Numbered from the stretch's first letter, positions 1-6,772 are shown. The stretch: DNA of 9,527 nt from Actinomycetota bacterium (GCA_023380915.1 JAMCSM010000214.1:1-9527), one strand, 5' to 3'. Numbers and translations are program-made. Notes: generated from the letters alone by a model not told the origin.

Positions 1-7
1 AATGATT

Positions 8-31
8 AAACAAAATAGGCAAAATTGCCTA
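8..31 (-). terminator. Likely intrinsic terminator of the transposase transcript
   Basis: The palindrome TAGGCAAAATTGCCTA at 16-31 gives a 6-bp stem with a 4-base loop (or 7 bp with 2). Read on the minus strand it is followed by TTTTGTTT (15 down to 8), a short U-rich tract. It lies about 35 bases past the transposase stop codon, in the right place and orientation to end that mRNA. The stem is short and the U tract is interrupted, so confidence is moderate. Confidence 0.45.
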
Positions 32-42
32 AAATCCCGCGC

Positions 43-61
43 ATATTGCCACTACTTTTTA
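43..61. repeat. Direct repeat flanking the IS, left copy
   Basis: The sequence ATATTGCCACTAC followed by TTTTTA matches the copy at 1738-1758 except for one T/C substitution and a 2-base gap. It starts 24 bases from the transposase stop codon side of the element. Confidence 0.6.
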
Positions 62-66
62 CCCCC

Positions 67-1677
67 TTAAAGGGGAAATTCTTCGGCAGCAGTGACGTTT
101 TTAGGCGAAGCTATCTTTAATATCCTAAGTATCTTGTTTGCAAGTTCATTAGCCTTTGTCTTGACAAGATAAGGCCTGCTCTCAATATATATCTTTGCAA
201 ATTGAAGAGAGTTAATTGCCTGTCTTATCTTTTCGGCAGAAGCTCTGATATTGTTTTTGGCCAGTTTGTATTCAATATGGCGTGCCAGCAGAAATGCCAG
301 AAAACAGATTACAAAATGACCTTTAATCCTTTTAGGTGTCCACACAAATACCGGTCTTACTTCAAGCGTTGATTTCATGATTTTAAATGAATCTTCTATT
401 TTCCAGAGACTGTGATAGGCGTCAATTGCGTCCTCTGGGCTTATGCTGTCTTCATTGGTAGCAATGGCATAGTAGCCGTCAAAGCGCTCGTCAGCTTCTA
501 TTGCGTCTTCATTAAGATAATAAGTTGGCCTTCTATCTTCTTCTTTGATGTATTTTTTAGCACCCCTTTTGTTGGATGCTTTAATCTTAGAGGGACTTTT
601 TAGAAGCTCCTTTGCTTTTTCAATGGCCCTGTCCCTGTCCATTTTATCCTTTCTGGCCCTGGCATCTGAATAAGTAATAATAATTTTCTGGGCTATCTTG
701 CGTTCTACGGGACCAGCTTTGAATGTATGCTCTATGACTTTGTATTTTAGAAACTGTTCTTCTAAATCAATATAGCCTCCACTAAGAGCTGCCACCTTTA
801 CTGCCTCGGATGCCTGTTTTAGGCGGTAGGCAAAGATGTAGGAGTATCCTGCATCCTCTATCTCTTTTAGATTTATCTTAGAGGAGATGCCCTTGTCAGC
901 AACAATGATGAGCTTTCTAACTCCAAATCGGCGCTTTAGGGCATCAAGGGCAGAAGGCAGTGTTTTTCCGTCAAAGGTGTTGCCTGAAAAGAGCTCATAA
1001 CCTACTGGACGTCCATAGCAGTCAATTACCAGTCCCAGGACGACCTGGACCTTGTTTGGTTTGCCGTCTTTGGAAAAACCAAAATCCTTCAGGTCATCAG
1101 ATCTTTCTGAACAAAACGAGATGGTTGTAACATCATAGAAAACGACATCAACTTCCATGTTAAAAAGGCTTTTATTTCTCTCAAAGATTTCTGCCTCTAT
1201 CTCTTCTTTGGCATCTGCTAAGACGTCCAGGCTTCGGTAGATCTGGTGAAGGTCTGTCTCTTTTAGGCCCATATATTTGTTTTGTCCATTGTAGGCAGCC
1301 AGTTTTGAAGATGGACTGAGCAGATGGTTAAGTGTCATCAAAAAAGAGGCTGAGCTAAGACAGTAGCCAATTTTTGTTTTTGATGCAATGTGTGAAAGGA
1401 TAGAATCAAGACCGAAGGTGTCCCATATCTTTTTGTACACGATATGACCCCAGTTTACAATTTCTGATTCGGAGATATTATCTAGGCTGGCAAGTGTGGG
1501 GGCACCTGATAGCTCCAGGAGTTTTTTTGCAAAGCTTTGAATGCTTGTATCGTTTTTTATCTTGTCTAATCTTCCCAGGCCAAATAGAACTTTATGGCGG
1601 GTTACACCATCTTCCTTATAGGAATGAACCACCTGGCAGTACTCGTATTTTCCTGATTTTGTCATCTTGATAAACAT
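67..1677 (-). CDS. IS1634-family DDE transposase
   Basis: A 536-residue transposase that would cut and join the ends of its insertion sequence. The N-terminus, with a YCQVVHSY segment followed by HKVLFGLGRL, is typical of the IS1634 group in the IS4/DDE superfamily. The catalytic triad is visible: D182 in FYDVTT, D261 in VADKG and E428 in the stretch YHSLWKIEDSFKIMKS, where Y421, E428 and K435 fit the Y-x6-E-x6-K spacing of the C1 signature. RPVFVWTPKRI (441-451) just after it is also characteristic. Length is normal for the family and I see no frameshift or internal stop, so it is probably functional. The ATG at 1675-1677 has no Shine-Dalgarno sequence and a candidate -10 box ends 6 bases upstream. 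GC content exceeds that of its neighbours. Confidence 0.95.
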   Translation of the reverse strand: MFIKMTKSGKYEYCQVVHSYKEDGVTRHKVLFGLGRLDKIKNDTSIQSFAKKLLELSGAPTLASLDNISESEIVNWGHIVYKKIWDTFGLDSILSHIASKTKIGYCLSSASFLMTLNHLLSPSSKLAAYNGQNKYMGLKETDLHQIYRSLDVLADAKEEIEAEIFERNKSLFNMEVDVVFYDVTTISFCSERSDDLKDFGFSKDGKPNKVQVVLGLVIDCYGRPVGYELFSGNTFDGKTLPSALDALKRRFGVRKLIIVADKGISSKINLKEIEDAGYSYIFAYRLKQASEAVKVAALSGGYIDLEEQFLKYKVIEHTFKAGPVERKIAQKIIITYSDARARKDKMDRDRAIEKAKELLKSPSKIKASNKRGAKKYIKEEDRRPTYYLNEDAIEADERFDGYYAIATNEDSISPEDAIDAYHSLWKIEDSFKIMKSTLEVRPVFVWTPKRIKGHFVICFLAFLLARHIEYKLAKNNIRASAEKIRQAINSLQFAKIYIESRPYLVKTKANELANKILRILKIASPKNVTAAEEFPL

Positions 1678-1683
1678 AGTTAG

Positions 1684-1712
1684 ATGATACCACTATAAAA
1701 CTGATAATTCAA
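1684..1712 (-). promoter_or_regulatory. Candidate promoter of the transposase gene
   Basis: On the minus strand TTGAAT (1712-1707) and TATCAT (1689-1684) are separated by exactly 17 bases and match the sigma70 consensus at 4/6 and 5/6 positions. The predicted transcription start falls at or next to the ATG at 1677, implying a leaderless message. That agrees with the absence of a ribosome binding site. Confidence 0.4.
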
Positions 1713-1722
1713 GTTAATTATC
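1703..1722. repeat. Inverted repeat upstream of the transposase
   Basis: GATAATT (1703-1709) and AATTATC (1716-1722) are perfect 7-bp arms around a 6-base centre. The repeat covers the candidate -35 element of the transposase promoter, so it could be an operator or a transposase-binding site. Its AT-only core makes chance occurrence possible. Confidence 0.3.
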
Positions 1723-1737
1723 GATATTTGTAAGAAT

Positions 1738-1758
1738 ATATTGCCACCACTATTTTTA
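1738..1758. repeat. Direct repeat flanking the IS, right copy
   Basis: ATATTGCCACCACTA followed by TTTTTA is the partner of the repeat at 43-61. A weaker third relative (ATACCACTA) sits at 1688-1696, between this copy and the transposase start, in the same orientation. Confidence 0.6.
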
Positions 1759-1830
1759 AGATATTTAATGAAATTAGTCCATTTTGTGCTTAAAATAGCT
1801 GGAGTTAGAAGTAAAATTGGGTAACAAGTG

Positions 1831-3273
1831 TCAAACTTGAGTGCTGCCTAAATAGATATTCTCATATAAGATGGTTTGTTTAAACGATTCTGGGAATATT
1901 TCTTTGATATATTGAATTCTTTCTATTCTGCTACTTGTATAAAAAGGTTTATTTGCCATCGCTACGCCAAAAATAAAATCTAGCATAATGCGAACAGCCT
2001 TTAATGAATTTAACCTTAATATTTCTTTAGTTGGATTTTGAAGTTTAGTTATAAAGTTTTTAATATTTTCAAGCTCTTCAATGAATCCCTTATTTAAGAG
2101 AATAGCTAAAAATAAACCTGGTTTTGGAAATTCTTCCTCATCAAATTTAATTTCTTCACCATTAATTAATAGACCATCATATTTACAAATAAACCTATAT
2201 TTTTTCAAAGAGTCACAAAAAAATTCTTTTTGATTAATGAACTGGATATTAAGTAATGGATAATTATTATTAGTAAAATTAATATTTATATTAGAATGCA
2301 TAATGATAATTAAATTGATATCAGAAAAATCAGATATAAATTCACCTCTTGGGAGGCTTCCCACAACGTATACAGAAATTATTTTATGCTCAGAGGATTT
2401 ATTAAGTTCAGAAACAACTGACTTTATATCTTCTATAAAATTTGTTGGAAAATTTTTTATAGAAGTCTTATTTACTATTTTAAAATTTTTCTGTAATTCA
2501 AGATATTCATTCATAATATTTGCCTGTTCATTAAGATCAACAGGAATTTTATAATAATCAATCAACTTCAAAGATATAGACTCAATATTCTCTTTAACTA
2601 ATTTCAAAGTATTAAGCTCTTTGATTGTGATTTCATTTCTCCATTTTTTATATGCATTTTCTCCAAGTTTTTCCATCTCATTCATTCCATATTCTGAAAG
2701 GTTATTTATATATTCAGGAGTTAGCATTATTTTTGCTAATTGAATATTCTGGAAATCTGAATTATATTTTAAATTGCTAATAAAATGATGTTGATATGTT
2801 CGTTTGCGAAGACATACTGCGATTCCAGAATCTGAAGAATTTTGGTCCCATTTATATAAAAAATCAAAAATATCTATATCTTCAAGAGTATTTTTATAGG
2901 AGTTAAAATTTTTTAATCTAATACTGTCAGGTTCTTTTAATGGAGAATCTTCATTTTGCATCATCCACCAAACTAATCGTAAAATTTTATCTTTAATTGT
3001 ATGAATAAATTCGAGAAAAACTCCTTCATAATAAATAACAATATCTTCCGGTTTAAAGTTTTTATCTTGGGTATAAATTCCATTTGCAACGGTATTTAAT
3101 AACTCTATCGTCAATGTTGCCTCCAATATTGCTCTTTCAAGTTCTATGGAATACTGACTCCGTTTTTGCACAACATAACATTGCTTCGTCATTCTCCCTA
3201 ATACTTCAAGCTGTTGTTCTGTAGTCGTTTTTTTGTAGACTAAAACTGTAAGACCACTACAAAGTTTTTCCAA
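1831..3273 (-). CDS. HEPN-like/nucleotidyltransferase (MNT) fusion protein
   Basis: A 480-residue protein in two parts. The C-terminal part has the polymerase-beta-type nucleotidyltransferase signature VVGSLPRGEF (303-312) followed by SDINL: G305-S306 bind the triphosphate and D318 is the first metal ligand, but the position normally Asp/Glu is N320 (codon AAT at 2316-2314). The N-terminal ~240 residues are all-helical in appearance and contain RKRTYQHHF (156-164), which resembles the R-x4-6-H ribonuclease motif of HEPN domains, possibly the Cthe_2314-like type. In HepT/MntA toxin-antitoxin pairs these are two proteins and the MNT partner AMPylates the HEPN RNase; here they are in one chain. 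The start is a TTG without a clear Shine-Dalgarno sequence. The ATG at 3192 (residue 28) follows AGGGAG very closely and is an alternative. It stands alone, with the IS downstream and 266 bases to the next gene. The MNT fold is confident, the HEPN part moderate, and the toxin-antitoxin role is inference. Confidence 0.7.
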   Translation of the reverse strand: MEKLCSGLTVLVYKKTTTEQQLEVLGRMTKQCYVVQKRSQYSIELERAILEATLTIELLNTVANGIYTQDKNFKPEDIVIYYEGVFLEFIHTIKDKILRLVWWMMQNEDSPLKEPDSIRLKNFNSYKNTLEDIDIFDFLYKWDQNSSDSGIAVCLRKRTYQHHFISNLKYNSDFQNIQLAKIMLTPEYINNLSEYGMNEMEKLGENAYKKWRNEITIKELNTLKLVKENIESISLKLIDYYKIPVDLNEQANIMNEYLELQKNFKIVNKTSIKNFPTNFIEDIKSVVSELNKSSEHKIISVYVVGSLPRGEFISDFSDINLIIIMHSNININFTNNNYPLLNIQFINQKEFFCDSLKKYRFICKYDGLLINGEEIKFDEEEFPKPGLFLAILLNKGFIEELENIKNFITKLQNPTKEILRLNSLKAVRIMLDFIFGVAMANKPFYTSSRIERIQYIKEIFPESFKQTILYENIYLGSTQV

Positions 3274-3517
3274 TGATGATTTATCTATTATTTTATTAAT
3301 TATTATTTAAAAATTTTTTCGATTTTTCCTAACTATGAATTAATAAATATCAAACTCAGTGGCATAAATAAGATTATAATTAAGTTAAGAAAAAATAAAA
3401 ATTTAATAAATATTTTTAAGTCTTTTTAAAAAATATCCTATATCTTTCTTATAAAGTTTTGCTAGTTCGGTGCTTGTATGCAATATTTAAAAATCTATTA
3501 AGTTAATTTTGATTATT
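3274..3517. other. AT-rich intergenic region, no gene seen
   Basis: About 245 bases, extremely AT-rich with many A and T runs. Any promoter for the HEPN-MNT gene must lie here; a TATAAT on the minus strand at 3378-3373 is the best -10 box but has no good -35. I see no RNA gene or open reading frame worth calling. Confidence 0.5.
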
Positions 3518-3556
3518 AAAAAAAAATCTTATAATTTTCTTAATCGTTATAAGATT
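3518..3556 (-). terminator. Intrinsic terminator of the potassium channel gene
   Basis: AATCTTATAA (3525-3534) and TTATAAGATT (3547-3556) are perfect 10-bp inverted arms around a 12-base loop. On the minus strand the stem runs straight into an uninterrupted T tract (complement of the A run 3526 to 3518). The upstream arm lies inside the last codons of the channel gene and the loop contains its TAA stop. The stem is AT-rich, with only 2 G-C pairs, but the perfect symmetry and the U tract make it convincing. Confidence 0.8.
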
Positions 3557-4358
3557 CTTCATCAATTATACCTCCACAATGGGGACACTTCTTAGATTTT
3601 TTCTTTTTATCATGTAGTTCACTAATCATTCCAGAACTTATAATTCCAGCAGGCAGAGCAAATAGTCCAATGCCAAGAATTGCTATAAATGCACTTAACG
3701 TTTTTCCTAAAATAGTAACAGGATATATATCACCATAGCCAACAGTAGTCAGTGTTATAATGGCCCACCACATAGATTCAGGGATATTTGAGAACTTTTC
3801 AGGCTGGGCTTCTCTTTCAAATTCATATATTAAACTTGCAGCAATAATAAGTAACAAAACTACAACAAATAGAGTTACTAAAAGTTCTGCTTTTTTCTTT
3901 CTGATTACCCTACCCAGTGTCTGTAAAGAATCAAAATATCTCCCAAATTTAAATATTCGGAATATTCTAACAAGCCTAATTATTCTTAAAAATCTTAAAT
4001 CTATTGAAATAATAAAAGGAATATAAAATGGAAGTACTGCAAATAAATCTACTAGGGCAAGTGGGGTAAAAATGTATTTAATCCTACCTTTTATCCTTCC
4101 TTTATATCTATTATCAACAATGCAAGTCCAAAGTCTTAAAACATATTCTACTGAAAATATTACGACAGAAATAACATCAAAAATATAAAAGATGTAAGCA
4201 TAGTTTGAAGATATGCTTTTAACTGATTCTAAAATTATGGCAACAACATTTAAAAAAATAAGAGATATTATAAATATATTAAATATTTTACTTGGAATAT
4301 CCCCTGGTTCTGCTTTTTCAATGATATGGTATATTCTATGCCTTATTTTGTAGTACAT
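3540..4358 (-). CDS. Voltage-gated-type potassium channel (ion transport protein family)
   Basis: A 272-residue inner-membrane channel subunit expected to work as a tetramer. Six membrane segments can be placed: S1 about 24-44, S2 55-78, S3 96-116, S4 121-138, S5 157-178 and S6 217-241. S4 carries a basic residue at every third position (R122, R125, R128, R131, R134, K137), the hallmark of a voltage sensor. The pore helix around 194-204 leads into the K+ selectivity filter TVGYGD at 205-210. After S6 there is a lysine-rich stretch and CPHCGG (C258, C261), half of a zinc-ribbon knuckle, ending in acidic residues. The length matches short prokaryotic Kv-like channels with no RCK domain. The ATG has no Shine-Dalgarno sequence; a -10 box lies 21 bases upstream. 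It is divergent from the lipoprotein gene and ends in its own terminator, so it is probably monocistronic. Confidence 0.93.
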   Translation of the reverse strand: MYYKIRHRIYHIIEKAEPGDIPSKIFNIFIISLIFLNVVAIILESVKSISSNYAYIFYIFDVISVVIFSVEYVLRLWTCIVDNRYKGRIKGRIKYIFTPLALVDLFAVLPFYIPFIISIDLRFLRIIRLVRIFRIFKFGRYFDSLQTLGRVIRKKKAELLVTLFVVVLLLIIAASLIYEFEREAQPEKFSNIPESMWWAIITLTTVGYGDIYPVTILGKTLSAFIAILGIGLFALPAGIISSGMISELHDKKKKSKKCPHCGGIIDEESYND

Positions 4359-4379
4359 ATTTGGATATTAAGATATTAA

Positions 4380-4385
4380 ATTATA
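4380..4385 (-). promoter_or_regulatory. Candidate -10 box for the channel gene
   Basis: A perfect TATAAT on the minus strand (4385-4380) lies 21 bases upstream of the ATG, giving a predicted leader of about 15 bases. No good -35 hexamer is seen at 16-18 bases. The region is so AT-rich that chance matches are likely. Confidence 0.3.
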
Positions 4386-4422
4386 ATTTTAATAATTCCT
4401 ATTAATTTTAATATTATTTAAC

Positions 4423-4466
4423 TATAATATAAAACAATTTTTAGAATTTACTTCAAATTAAGGAAG
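4423..4466 (+). promoter_or_regulatory. Candidate -10 box and ribosome binding site for the lipoprotein operon
   Basis: TATAAT at 4423-4428 could serve as the -10 element, giving a leader of about 38 bases. AGGAAG at 4461-4466 is a good Shine-Dalgarno sequence 6 bases before the TTG at 4473, and it decides in favour of that non-ATG start. No clear -35 is visible. Confidence 0.5.
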
Positions 4467-4472
4467 TACTTT

Positions 4473-5819
4473 TTGAGAAAGAAAAGAATAAGTTATTTAT
4501 TTTTCATTTCTATTCTACTGATATCTTCACTTTTTATATCCTGTAGTACAACACAAACTCAATTAAAAACTTCAAACCCTGAAACAATAGTTTCCGCAAC
4601 ATTAAAGTCATCATTAATTGAGACATCTGCAGAGGCTAAAACTATAGCAAAAGAAACAGAAACCATTCCAGAAACAAATACCATTGAATCAGCAAAAGAG
4701 ACTGCGGAAACAAAGTTTTCTGAAACTGTACAAGAAGTAATTACGGATACGACAATTGCTACTATTAAAAGCCCTCTTAAAGTTCACTTTATTGATGTTG
4801 GCCAGGGAGATTCAATCCTTATACAAACTCCAGAAGGAAACACTATGTTAATTGATGGAGGGCCCCAGTCCAGTGCATCCAGCCTTGTATCTTATTTAAA
4901 AGACCTAGGCATTACAAAATTAAATGTTGTTATAGCAACACATCCACATGAAGACCATATCGGAGGACTTGTAAGTGTATTAAATAATTTTGAAGTGGGA
5001 AATATTCTTGATTCAGGAGTAAATCATACAACAAAGATTTACTCTGAATATTTAAATACCATTAAATCCAAAAACATCAACTTTGTAAACTGGGAGCCAG
5101 GACAGGAGTTTAGCATTGGTGATGGTGTAGAATTTACAATTTTAGGTCCAATTACAAAAAGTTCTGACCTTAATAATTCATCTATTGTAATAAGACTTAC
5201 TTATGGCATCAATTCATTTTTATTTGCTGGAGATGCCCAGAATAAGGAAGAAAGCCAAATTATCTCTTCAGGTGTAAATCTAAATTCAGATGTATTAAAA
5301 GTAGGGCACCACGGAAGCAGCAGTTCTTTAAGTATCGAATTTTTAAAAGATGTAAGCCCAAACATTGCAGTAATATCCTGTGGTGTTGGTAATAGCTATG
5401 GGCATCCCCATAGTATAACTTTAAAAAATCTTATAAATATTGATTCAGTAATATACAGGACAGACCTAACTGGAACTATTGTAATTCAAAGTGATGGTAC
5501 TAGTATAAATGTAATAACTGGTAGTCCTTATGTATATTCTGAATCCAAAACAACCCAAACCACAGTAGCAGAGACAACTCAGCAGGTAACTGAAACTACT
5601 CAATCTACCCAGACTTCTCCACCCGAGGCAACTATAGCTACAGAGCCTACACAACCACAGCAATCAGGTGCTTATGTTGGATCTATAAAATCTGATGTTT
5701 TCCATTACCCCAATTGTAAGTATGTTAAGAAAATATTACCTGAAAATATAATTTGGTTTTCAAGCAGAGAAGATGCAATTTCAAAAGGATATAGACCCTG
5801 CAAAGTATGTAACCCATGA
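4473..5819 (+). CDS. ComEC-type metallo-beta-lactamase lipoprotein with Ada-like zinc domain
   Basis: A 448-residue secreted lipoprotein. Residues 1-24 are a signal peptide (MRKKR, hydrophobic core, lipobox FISC with C24 as the likely lipidated cysteine). A Thr/Glu-rich linker follows to about 100. Residues 101-350 form a metallo-beta-lactamase domain closest to the C-terminal domain of ComEC: HFIDVGQGDS at 105-114, the metal motif THPHEDH (H157, H159, D161, H162), AGDAQ (D254), GHHGS (H279, H280) and YGHPH (H311). All expected ligands are present, so it should be an active hydrolase, plausibly an extracellular nuclease or phosphodiesterase. A second linker (about 355-398) is rich in Thr, Gln and Pro. 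The last 50 residues resemble the Ada-type zinc-binding domain: FHYPNC (C415), then SREDA and YRPCKVCNP (C443, C446). The start is TTG, preceded by a good Shine-Dalgarno sequence. It is followed after 13 bases by the DUF3006 gene. The substrate is unknown; a competence role is inference only. Confidence 0.9.
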   Translation: MRKKRISYLFFISILLISSLFISCSTTQTQLKTSNPETIVSATLKSSLIETSAEAKTIAKETETIPETNTIESAKETAETKFSETVQEVITDTTIATIKSPLKVHFIDVGQGDSILIQTPEGNTMLIDGGPQSSASSLVSYLKDLGITKLNVVIATHPHEDHIGGLVSVLNNFEVGNILDSGVNHTTKIYSEYLNTIKSKNINFVNWEPGQEFSIGDGVEFTILGPITKSSDLNNSSIVIRLTYGINSFLFAGDAQNKEESQIISSGVNLNSDVLKVGHHGSSSSLSIEFLKDVSPNIAVISCGVGNSYGHPHSITLKNLINIDSVIYRTDLTGTIVIQSDGTSINVITGSPYVYSESKTTQTTVAETTQQVTETTQSTQTSPPEATIATEPTQPQQSGAYVGSIKSDVFHYPNCKYVKKILPENIIWFSSREDAISKGYRPCKVCNP

Positions 5820-5824
5820 AGGAG
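5819..5824 (+). promoter_or_regulatory. Ribosome binding site of the DUF3006 gene
   Basis: AAGGAG begins on the last base of the lipoprotein stop codon and lies 8 bases before the ATG at 5833. It fixes that ATG as the start, rather than an in-frame ATG at 5773 inside the upstream gene. Confidence 0.8.
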
Positions 5825-5832
5825 TAAATATT

Positions 5833-6099
5833 ATGAAAAAACAATATACAGTTGATGAGATTATAAACAATAGATTTGCAGTTCTACTTGAAAGAGAAGA
5901 CGAAACTAAAAAATTAGACATGCCCTTAAAAGATATTCCTATAGAGGTAAAAGAGGGTGACATTGTAAATTTAATATTTGAAGGCAGTAAAATTATTTCT
6001 GCCGAAATTGACATTGAAGCCACCAAAAGAGCAAGAGAGGAAGTTCAAAATTTACTAGATGAATTAAAGAAAAAAGGCAGCAGTGAGTTAAAATGGTAA
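5833..6099 (+). CDS. DUF3006 family protein
   Basis: A small 88-residue protein matching the DUF3006 pattern: a VDEIINNRFAVLL opening, a central LPxxxxEGD-like segment seen here as DIPIEVKEGDIV (33-44), then a beta strand and a charged C-terminal helix (about 60-82) rich in Lys and Glu. There is no signal peptide or membrane segment. DUF3006 genes are commonly found directly after secreted ComEC-like metallo-beta-lactamase genes, exactly as here, so the two probably act together or are translationally linked. The biochemical role is not known to me. A longer reading frame extends upstream to 5773, but the Shine-Dalgarno sequence before 5833 and the overlap with the previous gene argue for the shorter form. 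Confidence 0.88.
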   Translation: MKKQYTVDEIINNRFAVLLEREDETKKLDMPLKDIPIEVKEGDIVNLIFEGSKIISAEIDIEATKRAREEVQNLLDELKKKGSSELKW

Positions 6100-6154
6100 G
6101 ATAATTTAGTCAAATATAAAAATTTTTTATAAATCAAACTTAAAGATTTTTAAA

Positions 6155-6586
6155 ATGAAATGCTATCTAACAGGTCATAAAGTATGTAGTCTTGATACAA
6201 AAGAAAATCCAGACCAGATATTTATTGCTTATAATTATAAATATAAAAATGTTGAAGCAACAATTGAAAAAGCAATTATTCCTGCACTTAATAATTTAAA
6301 ACTGAATTACAAAATAGCAAAACTTGAAATAAGAACTAAAGATTTTTTTTGTAAAATTTGTGAATTAATTCAGGAGTCAAAATACTTCCTTGCAAATCTC
6401 ACTAACCCAACTTTTAATGTAGGACTTGAGCTTGGATTGGCATTGGGACTTGACAAAAGTATTATCTTAATTGCAAGTAGCCGTACAAAACTACCATCTG
6501 ATTTAGTGAGACAAGAAGTAATATTTTATAACAAGGACATGGGAAGGTTAAAACAAGATTTTATCAAATGTTTTAAAAATATTTAG
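6155..6586 (+). CDS. Small TIR/nucleoside deoxyribosyltransferase-like protein
   Basis: A 143-residue single-domain protein. After a short Cys-containing start, IFIAYNYKY (22-30) looks like the first beta strand and loop of a TIR or deoxyribosyltransferase-like Rossmann fold. NLTNPTFNVGLELG (81-94) followed by LALGLDKSIILIAS matches the pattern D/N-L-T-x-N-x-N-V-x-x-E-L-G-x-A-x-x-x-x-K seen in those families, with E92 at the position of the usual active-site glutamate. Proteins of this type cleave nucleoside or NAD glycosidic bonds or bind nucleotides, and they occur as sensors or effectors in antiviral systems such as Thoeris and CBASS; whether this one is active is not shown. It lies 55 bases after the DUF3006 gene on the same strand with no clear Shine-Dalgarno sequence, so co-transcription is possible. 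The fold is moderately sure; a defence role is inferred from its neighbours. Confidence 0.65.
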   Translation: MKCYLTGHKVCSLDTKENPDQIFIAYNYKYKNVEATIEKAIIPALNNLKLNYKIAKLEIRTKDFFCKICELIQESKYFLANLTNPTFNVGLELGLALGLDKSIILIASSRTKLPSDLVRQEVIFYNKDMGRLKQDFIKCFKNI

Positions 6587-6637
6587 GCGATTATAGTCAA
6601 ATGGTTTGGTAAATATTAATAAGCATACAAAAAAATA

Positions 6638-6668
6638 ACAATTTATACGAATGAAAATTGTACACAAT
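6638..6668. repeat. Cluster of ACAAT/ATTGT half-sites upstream of the Mrr gene
   Basis: ACAATTT (6638-6644) and AAATTGT (6655-6661) form perfect 7-bp arms around 10 bases, and ATTGT (6657-6661) pairs again with ACAAT (6664-6668) across 2 bases. No U tract follows, so a terminator is unlikely. The arrangement of three half-sites could be an operator. The rest of the 186-base gap (6587-6772) shows nothing else apart from the promoter noted below. Confidence 0.3.
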
Positions 6669-6732
6669 GTATATATATTTCTAAATCAATGCAACAAAGT
6701 TCTGTGCTGCTCACTATAGTTATTGAAAGAAG

Positions 6733-6763
6733 TTGTAATTAGTTAAATTAAAGAAATTATAAT
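6733..6763 (+). promoter_or_regulatory. Candidate promoter of the Mrr-type nuclease gene
   Basis: TATAAT at 6758-6763 is a perfect -10 box lying 9 bases before the ATG at 6773. TTGTAA at 6733-6738 is a possible -35 with a long 19-base spacer. The predicted start is within a few bases of the ATG, implying a leaderless or nearly leaderless mRNA. This is consistent with no Shine-Dalgarno sequence being present. Confidence 0.45.
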
Positions 6764-6772
6764 AAGAACCCT

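Larger units (their letters stand above)
43..1758 (-). mobile_element. IS1634-family insertion sequence (boundaries uncertain)
   Basis: One complete DDE transposase gene fills the element. It is bounded by two copies of the near-identical sequence ATATTGCCAC(T/C)AC, each followed by a T tract and A, at 43-61 and 1738-1758. The copies are in direct, not inverted, orientation. They may therefore be target duplications, which in this family are known to be long and variable, or repeated transposase-binding sites, rather than terminal inverted repeats. I found no convincing inverted termini, so the limits given are those of the direct repeats and not proven ends. Base composition is clearly richer in G+C than the flanking genes, which fits horizontal arrival. 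Confidence 0.5.

Noticed and set aside
63..75. Palindrome CCCCTTAAAGGGG at the transposase stop codon
   Set aside because: The loop is too small for a good hairpin with full arms, and on the minus strand it is not followed by a U tract, so I do not call it a terminator.
6..1793. Possible terminal inverted repeats of the IS: TTAAACAAAATAGG (6-19) against the complement of 1779-1793
   Set aside because: The match needs a gap and consists of A/T-rich sequence; extension gives only about 60% identity, which is expected by chance here.
3357..3366. CAGTGGCATA, which resembles the complement of the IS-flanking repeat
   Set aside because: Only about 7 bases match and it would place the HEPN-MNT gene inside the element without other support.
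5773..5832. Upstream extension of the DUF3006 reading frame
   Set aside because: It overlaps the lipoprotein gene, lacks a Shine-Dalgarno sequence and adds residues not typical of DUF3006; the ATG at 5833 has a good AAGGAG.
6115..6131. AT-only palindrome TATAAAAA/TTTTTATA after the DUF3006 gene
   Set aside because: It has no loop and no G-C pairs, so it cannot act as a convincing intrinsic terminator.
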